A stretch of 64,000 bases of DNA from Symsagittifera roscoffensis (taxonomy: Eukaryota > Xenacoelomorpha > Acoela > Convolutidae), in contig NC_087062.1 of the NCBI RefSeq assembly GCF_963678635.1, forward strand, positions 32,895,651 to 32,959,650, read 5' to 3'. Under the pieces are notes generated by a model that made no database searches, was not told the origin of the DNA, and saw nothing but the letters and a program-made list of their open reading frames with translations. How positions within the stretch are numbered: position 1 is the stretch's first letter; every line of letters begins with the position of its first letter. Below, in pieces: positions 33,601 to 45,000 of this stretch. The translations under genes were made by a program, and so were the position numbers.

Positions 33601-34708
33601 GAATCTCCACCACACTGAAAGTAAGTCTTCAGTCTTGATATATTAAAATATTTATAAAGCAAGTCGTCGATCAATTGACCAATCTCCCCCCGTAATGACC
33701 AATTGAGCTATCTCCCTCCAGCAAAAATGGTAAAACGCTACAAAAAGACGTCAGCAAACGCAAGTACATGGTTAATGTGTTCGCAGCACGCAATCAATTG
33801 ACCGACTGAAAATAATTTCATGAGTTTCGAGAAAAAAATTGAAAAGAAAAAACGAATTTTTTTTTGCAAATTTGTTTGTGCGACGATGGCCTTATCGAGC
33901 AAAGCAACTAACCAGCCTTATATCTGAATATCAAAAACTGTTCTCCGCAGCACATTAAAATTGCTGTTTTTCCGTTTAAAACAGAAAAAATGGGCTTTAT
34001 GCCACCCAAGTCGCCTTAGTTTTATTGATTCTTTTTTCACTCTGAATGTAATTTTGGAGATTTGATATTGTAAATGTTAACGTTTCACTATCGTTGAAGA
34101 AACTGATTTATGATTTCATGTCATTCAAACAATTTTGAAGTGGTTATAAACACGTCTCAAGTACTTATTGAGCTAGAGCTATCCCCCCCCCCCCTCCCAC
34201 GCTTCCCTGGCAATTTAGGCTCGAGAACAATTTGCTCCTTCCCATCTCGTATTACGCCATCTTGCCCCAATTGACAACTTGCTCAATGCCAACTTGCCTC
34301 AAAATTGCCGCAGATACTCAGATTCACAATACAGTAATCACATTCAGAAGTTGTTTTCTTAGGCGATGCCCACGCAATCTAACGTTTAAGCCTCAGCGGT
34401 TGAACGAATTCGTATGAAAAGTTTCACAGAACAGCAATATCGCTTGATAAACTTGAAATGATATAGTTCAAAATTGGGCAAATTGATGCTCAACCGTTTT
34501 TTATTTTGTTAATACTTGTTAATTTCGGAAGCGACATCAAAATCAAAATATAACCATTTGGGCTGCTATGTTCTTGATTGAACGATCTGATCAAGAAACC
34601 CTCCCGCATTTTTGTGTAAACATCGTGATCATGATTATTTCCGCTTTTTGATATGTTAAAACAAGTTGACTTGAATAGACGATTGCAGCAAAACCCAAAT
34701 CACCCAAA
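33601..34708. other. Intergenic sequence, nothing recognised
   Basis: It includes a homopolymer C tract at 34185-34198. The open frame at 34232-34417 has no recognisable similarity. Confidence 0.4.
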
Positions 34709-34716
34709 GTAGGAAC

Positions 34717-35126
34717 CAGGGTTGGGAATGTTTTAAAACACGTTTTAAAACAAAGCAAAAAATTTGTTTTAAAACACAAAATAAAAACAGTGTTTTTTAT
34801 TTTAAAACTTTTATCGCTAAAAACTAGCATTGTCTGGGAGTCGAATCGCTGCGATGGGGGTATCAGCCGCCTTCCCTTATTGAGCCGGCTTGATTTCTAC
34901 AATTTTGCACCGGATCATCCTAAACATTTTGTAGCAAGAAGAAGAGAAGAGATGATTATCTGACTTCCGTTTTTCTTGCCGCATATCTATTAGATCATCG
35001 GTATGAGGGCAGAAAGTTAGAACTGAACAAACTGTAAAAAAAAAACAATAAAACATGTTTTTTATATTAAAAAAAACGTTGTTTAATTGATTTTTTTCAA
35101 TAAAAATCGTTTCTTTTTCAACACTG
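34717..35126. mobile_element. hAT-like non-autonomous element, copy 3
   Basis: A 410-bp element with ends CAGGGTTGGGAA and TTTTCAACACTG. It is flanked by perfect 8-bp duplications gtaggaac (34709-34716 and 35127-35134). Both subterminal parts are full of ttttaaaac runs, as in the element at 37604-38039, suggesting relatedness. No transposase motif was recognised. It lies about 300 bp beyond the PUS1 stop. Confidence 0.88.
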
Positions 35127-35304
35127 GTAGGAACAGATATTGGATAATTGAGGTACTGAGTTACACCCCACCCACAGTGTGAGGTACAGAGATAACCCCA
35201 CCCCCACCTACTGAAGAAGACAATGAACACCACCCCAAATGCGGTACCCTACTACCCCCTCAACCAAGAGCCCTTTTCATGCTACAGAAAATTAAAACAA
35301 ACTT

Positions 35305-35357
35305 TTGGTTATGTATCAAATTAGCTCTTCCTGGTTATGTATCAAATTAGCTCTTCA
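35305..35357. repeat. Two perfect 26-bp tandem copies
   Basis: The unit starting tggttatgtatcaaattagc is repeated back to back just downstream of PUS1. It resembles part of the PUS1 last exon (tggttatgtatcgaatag, near 35992), so it may derive from a local duplication. Confidence 0.6.
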
Positions 35358-35378
35358 AAAGAACTAAAACAAAAACAA

Positions 35379-35384
35379 TTTATT
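35379..35384 (-). other. Candidate PUS1 polyadenylation signal (AATAAA)
   Basis: On the minus strand, AATAAA begins about 38 bases after the PUS1 TAA stop. This is a typical position for a short 3' untranslated region. Confidence 0.55.
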
Positions 35385-35422
35385 TTTTTAAATTTCTAAC
35401 TGGAAGCACCATTAACATCATC

Positions 35423-36063
35423 TTAGCTATTATTTACAATTTTCTCAGTCTCATTTTCTAGCACAACAGAATCATTTTCGACTTTATCCAACTCCGTTTT
35501 AACTTCAGTCACGTTAGGCACATGGTCAGGTCTCGTCAAGCGGTGTCCGATTTCAGTTGTATAAGTGTGCAAATCAAGAATCGGCAAATACTCCTCAAAC
35601 ACTTTCTCTTTTCTCATATCATTCAAAATATTACACACTATCTGCTCTCTTTTGAAATTTTCCACTGCATCTTCACAGTGGTCCCATTTCACTGGAGTAT
35701 GCATTCCGTCAGTTCCAAACTTCTTATTGTAGTACTCAAAAAACACATTTTCTAGGTACAGACCAATCGAAGGCGCTTTCGGAATATCATGCTTGTCGTT
35801 TCCAAATATCTTCTCGTAAATGATCTCTTCTGTATTTCCACGAACCACCGCCATTGCCAGTCCAATCATCTTACGGATCTGGTGCAACATAAAACTCTGG
35901 CCGTGAACAGAAAGCGTTAAGTATTCCGTTTGTTCAACTGACTCGTCTTCGCATTTATCAGGCCACAAAAATGTGTCGGTGATTTTGAAACTGGTTATGT
36001 ATCGAATAGCACTCGGGTCTTTTCCTTCTTTGCGAGAAGTGAAATTATGGAAATTTTTGGTGC
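35423..36063 (-). CDS. PUS1: PUS1 last exon
   Basis: The acceptor is AAATATTTTAG. The exon encodes GTKNFHNFTSRKEGKDPSAI, then VHGQSFMLHQIRKMIGLAMA and PKAPSIGLYLENVFF, matching human PUS1 blocks in order. The stop is TAA at 35423-35425. The acidic tail after the TruA fold is family-typical. Confidence 0.93.
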
Positions 36064-39000
36064 CTAAAATATTTTTCGTTAAAGCCTTGGCATTTTAAAC
36101 AATTGTTTTTAAAAGACCAGTGTTTTAATGATAAATAAAAATCTCAACTCAATAAATTAAGCGTTAGATTTTCATCGCGCTAATTGAAAATAGGAGTTTA
36201 AGCAAAAAGCACCGAAAAAATTCATTGCCCTAAGTCGCGCATTTCGAATTTTTCAAGATTGGTTGACAAAAAATGTTTTGGGAAGGCGAAAACTTAACGC
36301 CAATCGGACATTAAAAAACATCGCTCACAGACTGTTGAAAAAGTGTCAAGAAACGAGAAAAGCGAAATGACACAGAGGCGAAGTTGCACTTCGCATCCCC
36401 AAGCAAAAATATGACCGATAACGCTACTGGGAAAAACTTAATGAGTAAAAATTTTAGTCTACAAAATTTCTTAGGTGATGCACGCCAATTATAAGTCTAC
36501 ATGATTGCTAGGTGACGCAAGCCAATTACCAAGTATTGGCAGTACCAGTCAATTTGAAAAAAAAAAGATATTTACCAACTAAGATGTCTAAATTTATAGA
36601 ACGGACGCATTTTAACTAGTATGCTAAAAAGTTCAAAAAACATCCGACCTTACCCAGGTTCCAATTCTCTTATTTTGTTGCGGGTCTCCTCCCTACCTCT
36701 ACGCTGCAGATCCATGATACCTTGAAGCTAAAGTGCTATTTGTAATATAATAGTCTGTTCATATCCTTAGCATTGGCTGTACTTAATAACTGGTCATTGG
36801 TAGAAATGAACACTTTCAAAATGACATTAATATTTGCTAGTTAAGTTGGAAAAAAGAGTGTTCATGCTATCACAGAAAAAAAATCAAAGCTGAAAAAAAA
36901 CATTTAAAAATCTTTTTTGTCAAAAAAGTTTTTAAAATTGGGACAAAAAAATTCCTGAAATAAAATTAGCTGCACCATGAGAAATTTCATAAAGAGGTTT
37001 CAAAATGGTTAAAAGAAACCGAATCTTTCGGTGGGACCTAAGCCGACAACAAACAGCAGACACGAAAGTCCAAAAAAGAGTAGAAAATTTTCAGTTTCGA
37101 CAAAAAAAAAACAGGTCCCGACTCAAATCTGGGAACTTCTAGGATTTTTCGTCTCTAGCATGCGTGTTACCACTGCACTAAATGAACAGAACACTCCTTG
37201 AACTTATAACGGAAAAACTTTCAAAAACCTTTTGATGAACAGCATCAAAGAAGTCAAAAAATACAGCATGAAAAATAAAAGAAGCAAAATTCACTCCATT
37301 GCTTGCCTTAAACAGTAATCCACTAAAATATTTTTCAATTCGAGTAAACAAAGCCCATATGACATGACAAATTTGGTGCTGCGGTAATCAAGCCGACAAA
37401 AAGCAGACAACTAGAAGTCCGGTAAGGACTTTTGTCTGACTTTTGATTACATATAAGCCAGAAGTAAAATGATTCAAGTGATTCTGTTTAACTAGTTTTC
37501 CATCCCAAAAAGTCTATATTTTGGTTTGATAACGCCTGCTAATCGCAAGCGTAATAATCTTTTATGATTGGCGCTTTTTCCCAAATTTTAATCTAGTTGT
37601 AGTCAGGGCTGGTCAAAATATGTTTTTTTAAAAAAAAAAACGTTTAAAACTGTTTTAAACGTTTTAAACAGTTTAAAACATGTTTTTTTTGCAAGAATTT
37701 ATTTTTTCAAGCAACGCATACAAAATGCTAGTTTCTCAGTTTTCTCTGAGGAAAGGCTGTTCCTGAGGTCCCCTTCCACATACCCCATTGTGCTGAACGC
37801 ACGCTCAAAGCTGTATAATGTCAGCAAAACTTGATAGCTTGTTGAAAGAACTGCACTGTACGTGTTAATTTGGATGAATCAAGTAACAGCTGCCAGTTAA
37901 ATTGCGTAATAATTGCGCCCTCGCAGTCGAAACATGAAACACTGTTTAAAACACTAAAATTGAGTCATGTTTTAAACAGTGTTTAAAACAGTTTTAAACA
38001 CTGTTTAAAACAACCCCTGTTTTTTATTGACCAGCCCTGGTTGTAGTTGTAGAAAACTGGATCAATGTTTTTTTATTCGCAGTAATTTTTTATTCCGCTG
38101 AGAAATCTAAAAAAAATCCACTTTGAGAGCAAAAATCATTCAAGTATTTAATGAATTTCCATTTCCGTAATCGGAGAGTGTATTTGCCTTCACTTTTGCA
38201 GATGAAATTATATTAAACTTGAAAAAAAAATTGAAAGTATAAACGAGAAAAATTAAATATGAGCGTGAAAAATCTTTAGACAGGGCCAAAGCGGAGCTTC
38301 GCGCCACAACTTTCAATACCACAAACATAGTACTTTCATACGTTTGTCTCGAATTATGTTCATCAAAATTACTTACAGTGCAATTTTTCAAACAACGCAA
38401 TAGTAGGCGATTTGTTTTGAAACAGAAAATTTACTACTAAGTTTGCTAAGAGGTTCTTGCCGGATTTGAACTGAGGACGTTTGTCGTCCGAGGCATAGAC
38501 GTAAGAAACATCGAGTCAAATAAAACGAAAAATTCGAACTTCTTTCATTTGATGATTTAACTTGTTTTCACAAGGCTGCTTATGAAAGTAAATGTAATTT
38601 TAAATGAATATTTCACCATCGCTCCAGACGCCTGCCAATCATACTTGCCGCCTGTGAAAAAACTTAATTAAGGAATTAAAATTTCTCACCATGATAATGG
38701 TTTAAAACTTCATTGATCCGCTTTTTTAACGTCTCATCAACCCGAAACAATTGCAACGCTTGTTTGTTCACGGCACTTTTGTGCTGGAAACAATAAGATG
38801 GCACGACATAATTATAAATGCGACTGCTCGCCCACTTTTTACAGTCAAATCCCTTCGTCGTTCTCACATAATCGTGAACTCTCACGCTTTTGGGCAGAAA
38901 GGAGTTGATTATTTCCACTGCGTTGTCCAATTCGTACATTTTGAATGAGATCACCAGTCGTGCAGCCGAGACATGTTTATCGGTCCGACAACTCCTCTGG

Positions 39001-42000
39001 AAATTCATTTTTCCTAATAAAGTAATGTCATAAAAAACAAAACACATATAAATAGTTTTCAGGCCGTGGAGAGCGTTAATGTCTACAATACTCAGAGAAA
39101 ATATCAAATTGGGTTGTATTAAAGCTGCTCTAAATGTGAAATGCTTTAAATCAGTGATTGCCATTTTAGATCAGTTTACCTTCATCTTGAAGCCAGTGTT
39201 CCGGTAGATGATGCATAACAAACTGATATATTGACAGTACTATTAATTTATGGCGCTTAACTCAACAAAATGATCGGATTAAAATTCTGTTGGTAATTTA
39301 AAGTACAAGAGAAGGTCGGATTAAAATTATGTTCTTATGAAGAGAATAACATCTTCAAGGTAGTATAAAACCTTCCGTCGGAGTTATTAACACCGAGGCA
39401 AAGCGGAGCGGGTCTAGGACAACAAGCCGACGGGACTTCAAGCCGAAGGGACTTCAAGCCGAAATTAAAACTTTACAAGCACCTCAAAACACTATTTTAT
39501 CACCTGTAAAACGTTATTTTTCAGAAATTTTGGCAAGTTTAGTCCATTAAAAGCGTTATTCATGACAATGCACCACTTGTGATTGGCATCCGTTAATAAC
39601 ATCAGCCGGTTTTTGAAATGCATAAATTATAAACATGAAAAATGCCTTCAACCATGTTTCAGTTTTCAACTTTCCGAAACATCATTTGGAGGCTTAAATT
39701 TTATCAAAACGCCAATAACTTGTGAAGAAAGATCATGAAATTCAGAATTTCTTCAAAAAAGTTTTCAAATTAATCATATTTCACGAGTTTGTAAGGAACT
39801 ATTCGGCTTGAAGTCCCTAATTTTACGATTCGGCTTGAAGTCCCGTCGGCTTGATGTCCGGCACCCAAGCGGAGCTTCGCATCACTTGCGAGACCACGCA
39901 AGCTCAGCATTTTAAGCTAGAAAAACAACCAAAATTATTAAATAAACAGTAAGCATTTACCGAGCGCCCACTAAGCCGAAAAAAGTGAAGCCGAAAAGAG
40001 GTAAGATACCCATTTAGCTGAAAAAAAAATCCACGAGCAAAAACTTTGACACAGAATCGAAGCTGAGCTTCGCACCACTTGCGATACAACAGTAGCATAG
40101 AAAAAAAAACAATACAAAATATGTTGAAAAAAAAAAACTAAAAAACCAAAATATTCGTATACTCAAAAATTGGAAAACTAGGGGTCCAGTAAAACTTGGA
40201 GGTAGCTGTTTGATAATTATGGAATTTGTTTCACTTATGCTGGACGAAATGGGTAACTGCCCCAAACGTACTCCACCTTTTGCTGGATGAAATGGGTAAC
40301 TGCTCCAAACGTACTCCACCTTTTAACTATTTTATTTGAATGTTCAAGAAACTGAGCAAGTTCTGAAACCTACCATTCCTAAATTGACCACTCTGTGATG
40401 AAAGGTATTTACGGGAAAAAAGTCAAGAACCCGGTTGCAATACCCTTGCTTATCGCAAAGGTAAACATAAGTTTTGAAACTCTGAAATCTTGCAACATAA
40501 ACTAACTTGAAAAAACAAAAACAAATTTTTCCAAAAAATTAATCATTGTTTGCTCTTGAAGCGTCACAGTAATAAAATAATTATGACCATAAAACATCAG
40601 CCGAAACCATTTGGGGCGAATAAAGCTTTTAAGCGAAAATAACTACAGAAAAACATACGCAGGGCTATTATTTTTTTTTACAAATTACATAAGTAAATCA
40701 AAACAAATTGCATGTACAAAGAAAATTGCTGACAAAACCAAAAAATTTCCCGATGTTGCAACTAAGCCGACAAACCAAATGCATACTAACGAAAGCCCAA
40801 TTACTCAATTTTCCAGGATTTTTTTTCTATTTCATACATGCTGAAAAAAATTGAATCCGGCCGGAATTCGGATCCCCACACATTAGAGTACAAAGGCAAC
40901 CACGTTACCTCTAGACCAAATAGGAAGAAGTGTTGAAAATTTTAAGGTTTGCTAACCAACCAATTTTTCAAAATTTCTTACGAATGTGCACGAAAAGTTT
41001 TTTTTACGCGAAAAAATCTGGTCCCTGACAACAAGGCACTTGCTCTCGCAAGTCTAAACACAAACTCAAATGATTTTCAATCTGACGAAACGTTCGCAAT
41101 CAAGACGCCACCCATCGTCGGAATTTCGAAAAAACATGGATTATTTGAGGAACAAGAGCACAGACTCAGCTTGAATTCATTTATCCGATCTCGATAGTGC
41201 GACAAAAAATTCTTACTTGACGGCTATGTAGATGCTCCCACTTTGACGCATTACTTGGTTTCGAACAACTAGGAAATAACGATACAAAAAGACGAAACTA
41301 ATCTTCAAACTAAATGAGAAACATCACAACCAAAACATGACGAGCTAGTCAAAACAAAATAAGCCGACGATCAAGGCAAAACGAAACTTGAAAAAATTTG
41401 TAAAAAAAAACATCTACAAAAGTTTCTTTTTAGGAATTGTACCGAACTTAGGAAGAAGCAAAGGACATTGCCTTGCTGAACTAAGAACTGTTACACCATT
41501 ATTTTACATCTCGTTATCCAAGCTTGACACTGGTAACGTTACTAAAGAAAACTTACTTTGTGAGCATTCATAAAGAACAGCTTAATCAATTTAAAATTTT
41601 GAAATGGCGTTTTGAACAGAAAGAGTTCAAAGATAAAAGCTTTGATACATACCGACAGCGACGGAGAGCCCCTAGTGCATAAACCCTCAGCCAGCTCATG
41701 ACCTGCTTTGGAATCTTAAACCGATGGACTTTCAATCAACGCTCTGCTGATCATAATTTTAGTCATCTTTATCAGATCTAACGTGCCGGCAACACGGAAG
41801 CAACAAAAACAGATCAGTTCGGATGTGGCCGTGATGGCAAAAACGAGTTGAAACTAGAGCAAATTGTGGACAAAACCCAGAATGACGGCATGGAAATCTG
41901 CGGCTAGCATCCAGAGGGCAAAAAGAAAAAGTCATAACAGTGCTCTAACATCGCTCTCCGCAAATCACTGCAACGAACCACATAAAAATTGTAATGCTTT

Positions 42001-45000
42001 TGGAATTTCAATGAGAGGGAATTGAACAAAAGTAGCGAAGAGTGACATTCCACTGCTGAAAAAGGAACTAGTAATTAGCCTCCACTAGCTTGAGGCTGAT
42101 GAACTCCTGCACGCATTCTGATTTCTTGACTCTTGCAGTCCCTCGAGTTATCACGCTCATCATAACATTTCCAGGGTAAGCCGTCGGGTAGATTTCCCCT
42201 TTCAAATTCGACGGGACCGATACGATGGTATTCATTTTTAGCCACTTTTGTTCCAAACTTCTGGCCTTAAGGTTCGTATTAACTTCCCAGCTGCTACTGC
42301 TTCTGATTATCTTTGGATAGCGTAATAAAAGTTCATCTAGTTTCTTGAGCGAAAGAACCATAAGGGTTGATTTTGAAGGAAACTTAAACGACTCACTGAA
42401 CTCACATTCAGTAATGGCTCCGACTGTTTTCGCGCCTTTCCGGTTATTGACGCTGGATATGTAAATTTGAGCTTTTTGATTGGCTGACGTTTCACCGCAT
42501 GCAGCCACGCTCTCATCCGGTGACAATGGATGCTTGTATTTGCTTACTGCACTCCGATTGGCTGAAACATCAATGTTTCTATTCATGGGCACAGTTATCT
42601 CTGATTTGGTCGTCATTGGGCCCCAGTGCTGACAAATTGGCTGAAGCCGCAACTCAGGCAGTTTTAGATTATAAATGTTAACATTAAATTAACATCACGA
42701 GCTAAATAAAATTGCAATAATAATATGGAGCTCAAATATACGGAAATGCTTGTCCCAAATAGCTAATTCATTAACTTAACATGTAGATAAACTTTCACTT
42801 CGATTAAAGTACAGTTACTTCCCTGATGCTATCGCTGGAAATTTCAGCTCGTTTAAACTATCAGATGTTTGTCTCGATATAGAGATCAATCAAGAAATGA
42901 TTGAAGCTAAATGTAAGGGCACTTCGTCAGTCAGCATGATAGTAATGAAATACAGTTCAACTGCTTAAATTTGGGCAAAGCTTTCCTCTCTACCTCTGTT
43001 GGTATTAATATTGGGCTCGGAGTTCCCATTTGCTGCTCCCGCCGAAGAACAAACTGATGTCCATCCAGAAAGGGTTCTCGTTGTGTGGCAGGTGTCGAAA
43101 TCTCCTTTTGTCAAAACCAAGCAGTTTTGTCTAATTTTTGATCCGTGTTCGGAAAATTCCTGATTTTGACAAGGGCTGCTGATACTGACAGTACCTGTTT
43201 CAACTTTATGTTTCCGTCGTTTGACTTCATGAACTTCGGTGTCAGTCTTCTGAAGGTTGCAAATCGATGGCACAAGTACATGATCAGCGCGTGTATGAGA
43301 AGGTTTCCGAGGAAGACTGTCACTGTCTATGTAAGGGACAGTCGTAATGGTACTTATTGCTCCATTTTGTCGACGAGACTAGGTTTGAGCAATCTCATAT
43401 TATGTGCGATAGGTTGTGCTATATCGTTCAATTGATCAACTTTCGTCAAATGCGGGCTGTCATTTAGTTTCGATTTTACTTCTCCGAGCAACTTTACTCC
43501 GGCGTCCGTTTTTGATTCGTAGTATGGTAGTTCTGATAAGTCTGGCAGTTCTGAAAGTAAGTGTGCCAATGGATCCGACAAAGTCACGTCGATTCGCTTT
43601 GCTGGAAATTTGTCACAGCTATCTGAGACCGGCTCAATTTTAAAATGATTGCTCTTATTAACTTCGTCCCACAGTCTAATGTTATTAAACAAACATTACA
43701 GTCCGCGTTGTCTTCTCATTTGGGGGTATTCAGTTCTTCGAGGCTGTACTCCCGTAGCGAAAACGCAGCACTGGCTGAGGTTATTAGCCATAATCCGTAG
43801 CCTAGGTTGGTCGCTTTCTCAGGCATCGGGGGAAGGGACTTTTTGGTTTCGCATACCATCAGTGCAGTCATTGACGAATGGAAATGAAGTGTGGCACGGC
43901 ATGACGACTGGTCTTCTGTTAGGACTGTCATTTCCATTGAGTTCTCCGAAATTGCTAAATAGGGTCCTTATGTGACATACCTTATAGCTTCGGTTGGATC
44001 TGGTTGCGGCATAGGAATGACCTGTGCGCGGTAGATTCGGAAAGCCGTCTGGCTCGACGCGTACGGTATTGCCAGATTAAGCAATAATCTTTCCTCAGTT
44101 GTAGTGAAATCGCGATGTAACTTTGAATCATAAGAAGAGTGGATGTCGCTTGGAGGTATAGCAAGAGTTGGACGGTGTTCTTCGTCTATATACAGCGTCA
44201 ATGACCGCCAACAAGGATTCTCGTGGTACAAGAGACATCGGCAGTCGTTGTTCCAATAGTGTTGGTATCGAGTTCAGCATGTTTGTTTTGAACGCGTACA
44301 ACACGGCTTTGTAGCTTGTTCTATCCGCATAGACAACATTTAGTAGAGCTGCTGCTGCGTCAAAATTGAAGTTGATTTGTTGATTCCAAAACGACGTTTG
44401 TGTGCAATCTCGCAAGATGTGGAAATTTCCTTGGATTGCCTCGAATTTTTCTTACTTTCTCTTAAGCTCTCACAAATTTCCTGTTCTTATTTTGGTTTTC
44501 AATCCTTTGCTTTTAGATCTCTCTGATCTCAGAAAGTTCATTCAAAATTGCAAAAAGCTTCTCAATACTTGCTGTTTCAATTTCTGACACATAGTCTGTG
44601 AAAACCATACCATATTGTTCCAAGGCTTCAATATTTTTTGCATTTGCCAGAGTTTGATCTTGGCATGACCCAAAAACTCCAATAATTCCGCAGCCTCCTG
44701 AGCTACTCATCATGATACCAGACCCGAATAGGCCGTGTCCGCTGCCGCAACTAGTGGTGCTCCTCTGCGTGTCTGTGAAGGGTCAAGCGGATTTTGTTGA
44801 GGAATCGGGAGGTGTCGGTTCGAATGGCTTCTGCTTCGTCTTAAGCTGCTTGGGCCTTCGTCTCAATTATGTCTAGCAGCGAATTAATGTTGAATGGATC
44901 CGTCGAAACGTTGAAATTTGTAGAAAAATCCAGCGGGCACTCGATTGCGGAGGTTCGCCGTTTTTCAGAGAGTTTATCGAGATATTTGCGCATTTCCTTT

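Noticed and set aside
34160-34420. A gene at 34232-34417
   Set aside because: Sixty-one codons without similarity next to a homopolymer C tract; no conserved pattern.
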